From the NCBI GenBank assembly GCA_015680685.1, contig MNCI01004990.1, forward strand, positions 144,737 through 208,736: a stretch of DNA of 64,000 bases, in the 5' to 3' direction. Source of the stretch: Gnetum montanum (lineage: Eukaryota > Streptophyta > Gnetopsida > Gnetales > Gnetaceae). A program made the position numbers and the translations under genes. Within the stretch, counting starts at the first letter, position 1. Each line of letters begins with the position of its first letter. Below the pieces are notes generated by a model. The model ran no database searches. It was not told where the DNA came from and worked only from the letters and a program-made list of their open reading frames with translations. Positions 48,310-60,670 of the stretch are shown piece after piece.

Positions 48310-51300
48310 TAATCAATTATATAAGGTACCTCCCACAATGTTTGAAATTTTTCCTTTTGAGGTACATGTATGAGGTTCCAGTAGAGAACCTTATCTCCTA
48401 GGTGAAGCTTTACTTCCCTAATTCTAACGTTGTGGCATTGCTTGTTAAATGTCTTGTTCATCTCATTCAAGGATTGGGCCACTAAGTGATTTCCATTTAG
48501 CACGTTCAGATTGATCAATCTTTATTTCTATGATAGACTTAGGTCAAGCTTTAATTCATAGGCTGTTAAGAGTGTACAAAGCTCAGATTGAATCAGAAAC
48601 GTTGGAAGTTTTCAACTCATAGGATGAATATCGAATAGGAAGTTTCCAAGTTAATTAGTAAGCCCAGAGAGCATCATTAAGTTTTGTGCTCCAATCCTTC
48701 CTATATTTGCTAATGGCTCGTGTTAATATTTTTGTAATCTCCTAGTTGGTTACCTCTGCTTAATCGTTGGCTTAGGAGTAAGGTGTTATTAATTTATGTT
48801 CTACCCCTAAGCATTGCACTAATTTCCTAAATGTGGCACCTATGAAATGAGTCCCATTATTAGAAATTAGTGAATGCAAAACCCCAAACTTATTTACAAT
48901 ATGTTGTTATATAAATTTGGTGGTAGTGGATGATGTGCAATTTACAACGGCTGCCACTTCAACCTATTTTATGCAGTAGTCAACTGCTACTATAATATAT
49001 GCTTTCCTATTAGACATGGATGTGATGAGACCCATGAAGTCAATACCCCATATGTTGAAAGGTTTTAGTGGTTGAATCCATTGTTAAGGATCTTCCATAC
49101 AAGCAGTCATCCCCCCATCATGTTGACAATGTTCACAAGACTTGAAAAACTAGTGGGCATCCCTAAAGATTGTGGGCCAATAGTATCTTCCCATCAGGAT
49201 TTTTATGGCCATGTGCCTCCCTACATAGTGGCCTATGCAAGGTCCTTCATGAGCATCCTGGAGAATGTGAAATTGATCTTTGTCAGGAACACACCAATGA
49301 ATTAAGCCATTGGCACATACCTTGTAAAGATGTCTATTGATTTCCATGAAGTATTTGACTTGATGAAGAAATTGTTGCTTTTTCCTAAAATCCAAGTTTT
49401 GTGACATCTCTTGAGTGAGAAGATATGTGAGGATGCCATTATACCATATTGCTTTTTCAAGCGTTTGTTCATTTATTGCTCCAGTAAAGAGAAGTTTATC
49501 TGGAAATTGATTAAAGAGGAAGCTCTCCTCCTCTTTGTTAGTCAATCTTAAGCAAGAAAGATTATCAACAACCACATTCTCGATCCCTTTTCAATCTACC
49601 ATAGTAAGATCAAATTCCTGCAAGATCACAAGTCACTGTATAACATGAGGACTCACTATCGACTCATTCATAAGGAATCGAATTACATTGTGGTTCATAT
49701 GTACAAATACTTTGTAGCCCAGCACATAATGTCTAAACTTTTCTAGCACATACACCACTACAATTAATCCCTTCTCCATGGTGGTGTAATTTAACTATGC
49801 TCCCATAGTGCTTTGACTCATGCAGTGGATATAATATAGATTTTTCTTATCGTCCACCTGCATGATCACTGCTCCCAAAGCATAGTTAGATGCATCTATC
49901 ATCATATGGAATGGTTTGGACCAATCTAGTGCTTGTAGGATTGGTGTTTCTATGAGTTTCTCTCTTAATTGTTGGAATGCATTTTCACATTCCTTGGTCC
50001 AAATGAAAGGTGCATCTTTCTTTGTAAGTTCTACCAATAGCTTTGCAATCGTAGAGAAATTCTTAGTAAAGCAAAACTAGTAACCAGTGTGTCCTAGGAA
50101 TGATCGAAAATCTTTAAGGATCTCTGGTTGGTGTGTTATTCCTTGGATGATCCTTATCTTTCCTGAGTCTACCTCAATCCCTTTCTATGAAATTTGATGT
50201 CCTAGCACAATGCCTTTTTGGACCATGAGATGGCTCTTTTACCAATTAAGTGGTAGGTTCATCTCAACACATCTCTTCAGTACTTGGTCAAGTCAATCCA
50301 AGGCTTACTCAAAGGTAGCTCCATAGGTGGAGAAGCCATCCATGAAGACTTCAATACCACTACCAATCTTTTCTTGAAACATACTAAGGACCAAGCATTG
50401 AAATGTTGTAGGAGCATTGCATAGGCCAAACAGCATCTTATAGTATCCAAAAGTCCTCCAGGGACTCATGAATGTTGTCTTGGCCTAGTCTTCTAGTGCA
50501 ATTTGGATTTGGTTATACCCACTATAACTGTCCAAGAAACTATAATAACAATGCCCGAATATGGTGTCTAATACTTGATCCAAAAATGGCAAAGGAAAGT
50601 GATCCTTAAATGTTGCCATATTTAATAATCTAAATATAATGCAAACCTACTATTTACCATCCTTCTTTGCTACAATTATGAGTGGGCTAACCCACTCATT
50701 GTTCGCGATTGGATAAATAAACCCTGCCTTGAGGAGTTTCTCTATCTCCTCCTTAATGATTTACTTCAATTTGGGGTTTAGCTACCTCTACAACTACCTT
50801 CTAGGCTTCATGGCTAGGTTAGTATAAATGTGGCGCTAGCATGTCCTTGGATCAATTCCTGTTAGCTTTGGATATGATCAAGCAAATGCTGTTGACCAAT
50901 TATTCATCACTTTCAACAACTTTTCTTTTTATTCAAGAGCAATTTTGGCATTAATGATGACTAATTTACCATTTCCTAAAAATGCATACTCCATTCCAAC
51001 TAGTAAATTTTTTAGTTCTAAGGTCTCCTACTTGAAGTGATCAAGGATCTTCAATTCTCCCCAACAATTATTATCATCTTCATTAGAGAGTTGGGAATGG
51101 ACTTGTTTAATTTTGTCTATGCCTTTAACATTTGCATAAGTTAAACTCTCAGTTGGTTCCATGCATATTAATTTTCTATCTAAATCAGCTATCAGCCACT
51201 AGGTGCCCTCCTACTTTGTGGCTACTGCATACAGATACCTCCAAATGTTAATTTCTTGTGCACATTGATTGCATGCCTTAATGTATGTGCTTGTGATTGA

Positions 51301-51600
51301 CCAAATCTTTTGCATGCAATTGCACCTATTATCACTATATGCAATGCATGGAATACACTTCTTCTCAATTTTTCCTAACTCATTTTCCTTATATATTTCA
51401 ATAGATAGGTCCCTTATACCCATTTGCGCATTGACCATGCTTAACCAAGCCCTTTCCATGATGATGGGAAAGTCACTTTTATAGTTTTCCACCTTGATTA
51501 CTAGAAAATTAGCAGGATAAGACCACCCACAAACTATGGTCACAATGTTCTCTACTAATCCCAAAGGGATCATAATCAACTAATCTCCTAATTCTAGACA
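48310..51600 (-). pseudogene. Protease-RT-RNase H-integrase of element D (decayed)
   Basis: Protease-like: 51211-51579 (IPLGLVENI, NFLVIKVE, IIMERAWLS). RT: about 50100-51000, with TTFMSPWRTFGYYKMLFGLC near 50480. The YxDD-equivalent reads VFMDGFSTYG (about 50330), so the second catalytic Asp is Gly. RNase H: 49795-50037 (FHMMIDASNYALGAVI). Integrase: zinc-binding part at 49150-49575, ending YWPTIFRDAH, then IWGIDFMG (about 49040). The second Asp of DDE is Asn (ISNNGTHF, about 48870), and the Glu region AEVTN is about 48790. The tail KLHLGDKVLYWNL lies at 48309-48518. There are many in-frame stops. Confidence 0.82.
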
Positions 51601-53934
51601 AATATTGCTCTTCTTAAGAGGTGGTAGGTTCTTAAGAGGTCATTTCCTTAATCAATTATTTGGAACACCTGATTCAAAAATTGGTTGTGAGCGTAAAGAC
51701 CTTGTAGCATTTCACTGTTGTAGCTATGGAGGAATCTCATCTTACATAGAAAGAGCAGGAGGTAATTGGATCGAAGGTGGAGGTGGAGGTGTAGGTGTAG
51801 AGGGATGTGAAGGATGATAAGGATATAGATATGGGTTTTCTCCTCAAGTAGTGATACTGAAATGATGCATGACTTACCAAACTTCTAGGGGAGATGAGTT
51901 GCTGAACATAGTACCCATGTGGATCTAGTTGCCTATAAGGGTACAACTACCTTGGTGGTGGCATTCCCCATGATTGTGATTGGTACCACTATTGGTACTA
52001 TTTATAAGCTTGTGGAGGAGTTCCACTTGGGTAACAAGCTTGTTGCTATTTATGGAACTGCCTTAGACTACCTTGAGGGTAAGGAAATCATCTTGGAGCT
52101 TGTCTATGTGCTAGCCAAGGATTTAATGCATACACTCAAGACTCTTGTAAGTGTGACACCATATGGTAGCATCCCTTTAGATGTTTACATTGATAGATAT
52201 CACATTTAGTTTAATCATCAAAGTCAAATTCCAAAAGTCCCTATATTATAGCAGCTTTACGCTTACCTCTTTGGAAGGCACATTCAACTTCTTTTTGTTG
52301 TCTATGATTACAATCACTATTTTGCTCTTTAGATTCTTCAACAATCTTCAAAGTAGTTTAAAAATTTTTATCCAAGGAGTTCCATAACTTGTCAACCTTG
52401 GCTGAAATTTTAAAACTAGAAATTTGGAGAGGCAATGTCTTTCTATTCACCACTTCATCAAGTGGTAACTCTTCCTCATCACAAAATAGAACCTCTCATT
52501 TTCTAATGGATTTATCCCTATTATACTCTTCATCACTCTCCCTTTTTCATAGCTTACATTCTTCTTTTTCTACCTACTCAATTAGCCTTTGGATCAAATG
52601 AGCTCTCATTTCAAACAACCTCCCTTGGGCATACACCCCAAGGATTCTTCTTGTTTTTGCTCTGAGCCCATCTATGATGTGGCAAAGTTGTTCCCTCTAA
52701 GAGTAATCATGGCCATGGCATCTATGTAGGAGTGAATAGTATCGGCTCATGATGGCATCCAAGGGTTCATGTGCTCCTTGTTTCCAACCTTTGATTTGCC
52801 TTCTCAAGTTAGACACTCTAGAGGATGTTTGATATTTATCATTGAACAATTCTAACATGGTACTCCATCTTCGGATTGATTCTGGTTCTAAGGACTAGTA
52901 CAACCTATCAGCTTCCTTAATGAGCATCCTTGGGAAAAGCTTGAGTTTCTACCACTCGTTCTCTATGTTCTATAAGGCATAGGCATCTTGAAAAGCTTAT
53001 AGATGTGTCTACGAATCAGAATTGTATCACCCCTCAAATATTAGAATATTGTTCATATCTAGGCGCTTGATCTGACTATTCTTCATATGTCTGGTTGGTA
53101 TTCTTACTGCCTCCATAATGTTACGCATAATTTGAGTTGCCAGTAAAGGTTCCTCATCATCGCTATGTTGATGATGTCGATGATGGTTTCAGCCACCCTT
53201 CAGTTTTGGCATCCTTCACAATCATTGTTATTTTGTCAATCACCTTCATCATGGTTGTTTTGATGGTAGCTTCCATGAGAACCATTAGATGAAGAGGAAT
53301 GTTTGGAATCGGATGAAGAGAAAGGTGGACCACCATTGCCACCGCGATGTCTACCACCACTCTTACATTGTTTACTATCACCATCATTAGATCCCTTATT
53401 ATTGCAATGTTCACCCAAGTCCCTACCTTGGCTATCACTCTTTCTTGAACCTGGTTTATGAATAGTTGATCACAAGATCAAGTTCACACCCTCATCATTA
53501 GTAACAAGGGATGGAGAATCTTCATGTTAAGAACCTTCCAAGGGAGGATCCTCATTGTCCTCTTAATCTAGTAGGAATAAGGGGTTAGTATAATGTTTCT
53601 CCTTTATGGATTCATGGAGTCTCTCTTGACGTTTATCTATCTTAGGTTGTGTTTTAGTGGGACAATAGTTTCAAGTGTCATATCCATCCACAACATACTC
53701 TTCGTGAAGATCTGCTATCCCCAATTTCTTAAGGGTTTTAAATAGCATTCCAGGCACAGATCTATTAGGGGGGGAAATGATGTTGCCCTCCATATCACAC
53801 CCTCACATTTGCTCATCCTGATGTAGGATGAAGGTGAAGTTTGACACAAACTCATCAGGATGAGTCTATACCACCTTACATTTCTGTGGGACCAATGGTT
53901 TAGTATCTTTTGGCTTACGAGAAGAAGAAGACAT
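51601..53934 (-). pseudogene. gag of element D (decayed)
   Basis: The start is ATG 53934-53932 (MSSSSRKPKD), at the place homologous to A 6367 and C 39681. It contains THPDEFVSNFTFILHQDEQ, Ser/His/Gly-rich segments (53163-53438), and the gag core at about 52840-53100 (IKRLDMNNI, RRWSTMLELFNDKYQT). A segment retained near 52640-52760 (MSRYYSLLHRCHGHDYS, CHIIDGLRAKTRRILG) follows. The Pro/Tyr/Gln linker lies at about 51740-52080. Several stops and frame changes are present. Confidence 0.75.
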
Positions 53935-54072
53935 TTTGTAAAACAAAACAAAATAAAATTTTCAGTGTGCTTTTATAATTTATGTATACTATGAATGTTA
54001 TTGACCCTTAGGTTCATACAACAATATTAGTTGTATCCACTTAAACCTAAATAGTGCACATTCCACAAACAA

Positions 54073-54091
54073 AGTCCTTAGCAATGGCACT
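54073..54091 (-). promoter_or_regulatory. Degenerate tRNA-Asp primer-binding site (element D)
   Basis: The minus strand reads approximately AGTGCCATTGCTAAGGACT, two bases from the LTR. It is recognisable only by position and comparison with A-C. Confidence 0.55.
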
Positions 54092-54093
54092 AA

Positions 54094-54850
54094 TGATGAG
54101 CAACAAGGTACCCCTATGCTCAAGCATATGAAAAACAAAGCATTCACGCATAATTTGGTCAAATTCTATGACTTTATTGTTTCCAGTGCATTAGTAGATA
54201 AAAGGAGTTTAATTAACTAATCTAAATTAATAATTAACTAATCATTTAACTAATCCTAACATAAGTATCTATTCCCACTTTCCATACACATCCTAAACCC
54301 ACATATCCATTACTAGGCGACCAAATGCTACGCTACTGGGCATACCAAGCAATAACGCTATTGGGATCACCAAGTGAATATGTGTTATGCTTGAAGCGGT
54401 CATACTTATGTGTGTACTCTATCTCACTTAATTGTCTCATTAATGTAATAACTAAAAAATACTTGATAACTAATTCAAAGCATTTAATAAATAATTGAAA
54501 ACATTAAATGCATAAATAAAATAGCTAATCTATCCAAAGTGCTACAAAGTTTATCAGAAAGTTCATCTTTATTGCCACACACACTATCATGCTCGGGTAC
54601 AACAATGCTCGAATAAAGATCCATACACTTAATGACTCTTTCTATGAGCACTCAGGGGAAAAAATTTTAACTTTTGAAAATAAAAATTGCAAGAGATTCA
54701 CTACTACTAAAATCTGGATTCCCATAAATGTGGTTGGTAGGCATGTATTTATAGGTGATGGATAGACACTACATCAATGGAGCCTCATTAACGTAGGGTG
54801 ATATCATCAATGAGGCCTCGTTGACATAGCCAACCAACAATGACTAGTTA
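54094..54850 (-). repeat. 5' LTR of element D
   Basis: 757 bp, shorter than its partner by about 150 bp. It starts TGATGAGCAACAAGG. The end is fixed by the target duplication AAAAC and reads TTA in place of TCA. Confidence 0.82.
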
Positions 54851-54970
54851 AAAACTAAATAATAAGAATGAAGAAGATAAAATTGACAAAGTAGAGGAGC
54901 TTGCATGGCATCCATCTCTTCATCTATAGTCCTTTAATTCATCACTTTTGAGTCAACTAGAGATCCTAGG

Positions 54971-56016
54971 TGATGAGTGGCGAGGTACCCCTACACTCCA
55001 CCATACGAATACTAGCGTACACACGTGATCCGGTTGAACTCCGCAGACTAAATGCCTTAACACCACAAGAAACACTTGGGGTTAATCGTTCGTTGTCTTC
55101 CCAGGCTTGCTTGTATGTGTCACGGTGTATGGTTAAGCAAGTCTGAGGTATGTGATTTTTTTGGTCTTTTCGGCTTATCTTCTATGCTACCAGGAGAAAG
55201 GGTTGAGAAAACTAAACTAACTCTAACTAAGATCTAAGTCTAAATTAACTAGCGTCAGCATCCGTTCCCACTTACCGGACACACCCTGAACTATGCAACT
55301 GCAGCTTACCAAACGCTAATCGTTACTGGGATCGCCACACGTAACGCAAGTGCTCGAAGTGGTCGTACTGAGGCACCTATTTAGCCTACGTGTGATAAGC
55401 AGCCGATTCCTTAGCCAGCCGTACACACCCGTGGGTGCTCGTAACTAAGTTGTACTTATCACACGTTCTAGCCTAGCAATGAGTAGCCGATTCCTCAACT
55501 AGCCGTACACATCGGACTACTACTGGGATTACCAAGCGCAGAATCCTGGAATACGCTACTGGGTTACCAAGCAGCCAATGCTCGTAATTGAGTCGTACTC
55601 ATGCATTGCGTCAAGCAGCCGATTCCTTGACTAGCCGTACACGTCCATAGACGCTCGTAATCAAGTCGTACTTGAACGCACTAGGAAAGCAGTAAATGAA
55701 AGCAATAAATGAAACCACATGCTGCAAGGTTTATCCAATCAAGTTCGTCTTTATTGCCGTACACAACTTGGATTCAAGTTTACAAGTTGCTCGAATAAAG
55801 AGCCGTTCACTCTAGGAATCCTACTGCGGGCACATGGGGAAAAATTCTAACTCTGGAGTGATCAATCTTCCAGAGCTTCGCTACACTAGCCAGGATTGGG
55901 AAATGAAGGGAGTACCGCCTCTTATTTATAGAAATGGCGGCGGGACGTGATATCGCGTACGCGATATCGCAAGGAAAGACGCGATATCGCGGCCCAGTGC
56001 ATGTCGCGTCTCATCA
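54971..56016 (-). mobile_element. Element E: solo LTR of the A/B/C superfamily
   Basis: 1046 bp, TGATGAGTGGCGAGG.. to ..GTCTCATCA, with a perfect target duplication CTAGG (54966-54970 and 56017-56021) and no interior. Orientation is minus by the TATA box (55923-55931). It contains extra internal duplications of a unit like cagccgattccttgactagccgtacac. Such solo LTRs arise by recombination between the two LTRs of an element. It retains several near-perfect GCGATATCGC palindromes (55948-55990). Confidence 0.93.
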
Positions 56017-56021
56017 CTAGG

Positions 56022-56849
56022 CCTTAAGACCCTCTATATTTTGGAACATATTCCATCTCATCTAGGATTATCTTCTGAACTTAAACATAGTCTCTAATAT
56101 GTTGGATTCTTGGTGTGACAAATAGGAGAATGAGAGGTAGATTGATGGTGATTCACCTCTTAGAAAAATAGCATACTCATAAGCACATAATCATGGCATG
56201 CAATTGAAAATCATACCTATACTCATGTTTATTATTTTTTCCTAATCCTCTCCTCCTACTAGTCATAAATATCCTACTACATATCTAGCAAGACCAATGT
56301 GCATAATCAAGTTAAATCTTAATCATGTACATAATATCATCACATCTTTGAAAATATATCATTAGAATAATATAACTAGATATACAACTCATGACCCCTA
56401 ATCAAGTCTAATCACATATATACAAATATAACATAATATTGTAAGGTCCTACAATAAAGGGGTTATACACTTTTTCCACTTAAGAATCTTCTTCTTGAAA
56501 GATTTCTAGACACCCAATGTGCACATTAACCTCTACCTTGAATGTGGCCTCTCGGGTGTCATGTTTATCCTATAATACCTTCACCATCAATATTTTTCTA
56601 CTACAAACTTATTGAACCATCCCATTAATGTTCTAGACTAGCTACTCCACATATGTGATATTCGGCTACAACTAGACATCATAATAGTATATCACATGCT
56701 ACTCATTTAGTACATATCTTGTTAATATATACATATGCAACACCTCATGAAAGCCTACTAGCTATGAAGATAATTTTAATTTGTATTTCATCTTACCAAG
56801 CCTCTCTAAAATCTCAAATGGTTTAATGTATCTAGGTGTCAATTTCACC
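56022..56849. other. Unassigned AT-rich sequence right of solo LTR E
   Basis: No frame is recognised. It probably belongs to the 3' part of the chromovirus fossil to the right. Confidence 0.4.
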
Positions 56850-59800
56850 TTCTAATCAAACCTCAGTACATGATCACCAATAGTAAACTCTAATAATCTC
56901 TGATGCTAATTGGTGTCAACTACCTATCATATGTAGCTCTTAGATAATCCTAGATCATTTGAGTCTACTCTATAGTTTGCAGCATCAATTTTGTGCTCAT
57001 ATGAGGCCTATCCTTAATGGTATCCCAACACAACAATGTCATACATGGCCTAACATACAACACCTTAGATGAAGTTGCTCAAAAACTCTCTTGATAACTA
57101 TTGTTATATGTAAACTCCACAAGGGACAAAATCCAATCCAACCTATCCCTGCACTATAGGGAATAAGCCTTAAACATGTCCTCTATAATTTAATTTACCT
57201 ACTCCATTCATCCATCAGTCTACAAATAGCACACTAAACTTAGACACAACTATGTGCTCATATCTCTTTGAAATTCTCTCTATAATATGGAGATAAATTT
57301 AACACTCCTATCACTAATCATCTTCTACAAAAAACCATACAACCACACATTCTCCATAACATATAATTGAGTTGTCTCATTGATGTTCATTCTAGTAGCC
57401 AAGAAATGCACATACTTCATCAACGGCTCTACCACAACATATATGGCATCATGCCCCCTTTGAGTATGAGGAAAACTATTAATAAAATTCATCCCAATAG
57501 TCTTCCACTTCTATAATAAGATATCATGGGAGTACAATGACCCACTAAGTATTTCATGATTTATCTTTACTTGTTGGCACATTATGCAAGAAGATCCATA
57601 TTCACCAATATCTCTCTTTATATCAAGCCACCAATAAATGTGCTAGAAACTCTAGTACATCTTCTTACTACTTGTGTACATTTGATATCTATTCATATGA
57701 CCCTCATCCAATAACTAAGCATCTAACTTAATTGAAACCCATACCTAGTCATCTCTCTAGATCACACATTATCCATCTAGTTTAATCTATCAATCCACTA
57801 TAATCTACTACTATAACTTTCTACATCAAGTTTCCTCCTACTAGTGCTCTTGCAAGTTATAATGAAAGTTTACCTAAATAATCAAATTTTTAATTATACT
57901 AGAAACCCTACTTAATGCATCTACCATCTCATTAGTTCTTCCAATCCTATACCATATGGTAAAATTGAAATCTACTAGAAGGTCCACCCATCTCCTTTAT
58001 CACAAGTTCAATTGTGGCTGACTCATAAGATTCTAAAGACTCTTATGATCAATCCATATAATCACTTTCTCCTCTTAAAGATAATGCTATCGAATCCTCA
58101 AAGCAAAAAATACTATACCCACCTCTAGATCATGGATAGAATAACAAGTCTTATGTGGCCTCAACTAACAAAAAGCATATACCATCATCTATCCATCTTG
58201 CATTAGAACATATTCAAAACCATTCCTGAAAGCATACACACACATCATACAAATGGCCTGAAAGAGGAGAAATTAACATTGGAGCAAATATCAATCTTTT
58301 CTTTAGCTCATCAAGTGATAGCTAAACTTAATATCAATATTTAAAATCACATGAGCTTCCCAAAGTTAAACAAATAATTCATCAATGTATGAAAAAGAAT
58401 ATTTTTTATTCATAGTCACTTGGTTCAGTTGTATATAATCAATGCATAATCTCATACTCCATCCTTCTTTCATACTAACATTACTATAGCTGCCCAACTA
58501 GAAAAAAACTAAAATAAATCATATATATAAACATCAACTTCTACAACTAGATCTTCAAATCTACCAAATCCACTAGTAACATCCTATGAGAAGCCTTCAA
58601 GATAGGCTAGATCCCTAGCTATAATTCTATCTCAAAATCTACCTCTCAATTGGGATAGAAACCAAGTAACTCCATGTGGAACACATCTAAAAACTATTAC
58701 ACCATAGGAATCTAATCCAACTCCACAATCTATGAATGGTATAACAATGTCATGTATCAATTGTGCTCCTTTTAGAGCATCCATTGCAATACACTAGAAC
58801 ACATCAAATCTAACTGAACTAATTAGGGATGAGTATCTATGAATGGTATACCAATGGTATGTAGCAACTATGCCCCTTTTAGAGCATCTATAAGAATATG
58901 CTATAAGATACCAAATCTAATCAAACTAATTAAAGATAAGTATAGATCTCTATATATTCTCCATTAGCTATTTGCAACCTTACAAACTTCTACCAATAAT
59001 CTAGACTAGTACTTAACTACAATAGCTAATGAATGCCCAAAATAACATCATACTTACCAAGATCTATCATTTGTAAATCACTAGTCCATTATCTTCCTTA
59101 TAACATCACCAGCACATCTCGACATATCTAATCTACCTAAGTTACATGGCTCCCAAAGGAATATACTAACAACCCCAAATGAAAATTACAACATGTAAGA
59201 GCTACTTAGGATATAATTCTAGGGCCTACAAATGAGTGACTAGCATCATGATCAAACAAAACTAATACAATAAGATCTAACATCATACCTCTTGTCTCCA
59301 TAACTTTGCTAGGCTACACATCTAATGGCTAATCTATTAGAATGTATACTTGACCTTGGGATTTCTATCCTATTACACAAGCTTATTTAATATGAGCTCC
59401 AAATCCCTTTATTGCTTGAGGTTTTTCTTCCTAACCTCTACCTCTACCATCATCTATTATCTATCTCAGAAAATTCCTAGCTTGATGTTCTAGCCAACCA
59501 CATGCATAGCACTTTGGATAGTTCCTCTAAACATGTCTTGGCTATTTGCATCAAAAATACACAATAGGAGTATCATATTTAATAGGTAAAATAGCATTGC
59601 TAACCATTACTTACTATCAACCACCGCCATATCCACAACAATCACATCCTTCATGAGCCTATTGGGAATGCCCAAATCATCCTCCAACTAGTGGTCTCCT
59701 CTTCTTCCCTTGTATATGTTACTCTCAACCTACATTCTCAATTAAGCATCACTCCAAATCCATAATTTCCTCATGAACATCACTAATGAAAGTGAGGTGG

Positions 59801-60400
59801 AGAGGTAAAAATGACACATCAAGATTGGGTAAACTCCTATGAAAAATTTTTTTACCCTATCCCAAGAGTTCATTAACTTAGTTACATAGCTATTATGCTT
59901 TACAAAGTAGGCATCATACTCTACCATGGTCTAGCTACCCTGATATATCCAATGAAACTCCTAATCCTTAGCATATACATAGTGGTAGAAATGTACCTGC
60001 AATTGAAAGATACTAGGAAGTATGCCCAATGGACCTATAAATCTATCCAACCCTTGGCTTGCTTCTTAGACCTCCATCATTGTCAACTAATATGCTACCA
60101 ACTTGGTCTACTACATGGAGGTATAACCCATTAGATCAAATCTCTTTCCTATCTCCTCAACCCACTTTATCATTGTCGTGAGATTCTTAGTACCAAAGAA
60201 TGTAGGAGGACCCAGCTTATGAAACTATTTTATCATATCCCTAATGATTAGATGTCTAGTAGGCTTTTTATAATCACTAGCATTGTTGCCACTACCAACC
60301 TCCCTAGTGGCTAACCCACTTATACCACTATCACTTCCAACCTCTTGAATGATTGGCCCGACTACTCCACTACCACATCCAACTTCCTAAATAACTGTAC
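56850..60400 (-). pseudogene. Chromovirus (Tekay/Del-like) gag-pol fossil
   Basis: Very decayed, but the motifs stand in the right order on the minus strand. A zinc knuckle CYACGWLEHQARN lies at 59472-59511. RT start MRLCIDYIQLNQVT, then SYIDELFN, lie at about 58370-58475. An RNase H-like stretch HIRLVILSMI.RWV is at about 58100-58170, and the RNase H end NEMVDALSR at 57907-57934. An integrase stretch resembling the 'HLPLVEFAYNNSY' region lies at about 57040-57200. The central RT, including the YxDD, seems deleted between 58370 and 58320. It is full of stops. Together with the tRNA-Met primer site, this fits a Tekay/Del chromovirus. The chromodomain is not visible. Confidence 0.7.
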
Positions 60401-60652
60401 AATGGGTGGCACCTATCTTAGCCATATACTGCTAGAACAACTGCATCATCTTCCTAGCCAAATCCATCTAGGCATCACTAGCCGCTCTACTTACTAGCTA
60501 TGCCTAACGAACTACTAATGTCTCTGCCTATGCACTTAAAGGTACCTAAGTCTAATCAAAACAATGGCCTCTTCCACTCAACCTTTATCTACCTAACATA
60601 CCTAATACCTGTAACCACAAAGATAAGTACCACATCTTATAATAAGTTGAGT

Positions 60653-60669
60653 AACTAGCTCTAATACCA
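60653..60669 (-). promoter_or_regulatory. tRNA-Met-type primer-binding site of the chromovirus fossil
   Basis: The minus strand reads TGGTATTAGAGCTAGTT, close to the plant initiator-Met primer site TGGTATCAGAGC. It is preceded by GGGTGATATA, like the usual GGGTGTTACA LTR end. Confidence 0.7.
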
Positions 60670-60670
60670 A

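Larger units (their letters stand above)
42052..54850 (-). mobile_element. Element D: pol-bearing Athila-like Ty3/gypsy element
   Basis: A minus-strand element of 12.8 kb. It has LTRs at 42052-42955 and 54094-54850 and a perfect target duplication AAAAC (42047-42051 and 54851-54855). Order on the minus strand: 5' LTR, degenerate PBS, gag, protease, RT, RNase H, integrase, extra 3' ORF, PPT, 3' LTR. RT style (IEVFMD.FS.YG) and integrase style (IWGIDFMG, YWPTIFRDAH) fit Athila. It is older than A and C: LTRs differ in length and the right LTR ends TTA instead of TCA. It is the autonomous-type relative of A and C, now inactive. Confidence 0.88.
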
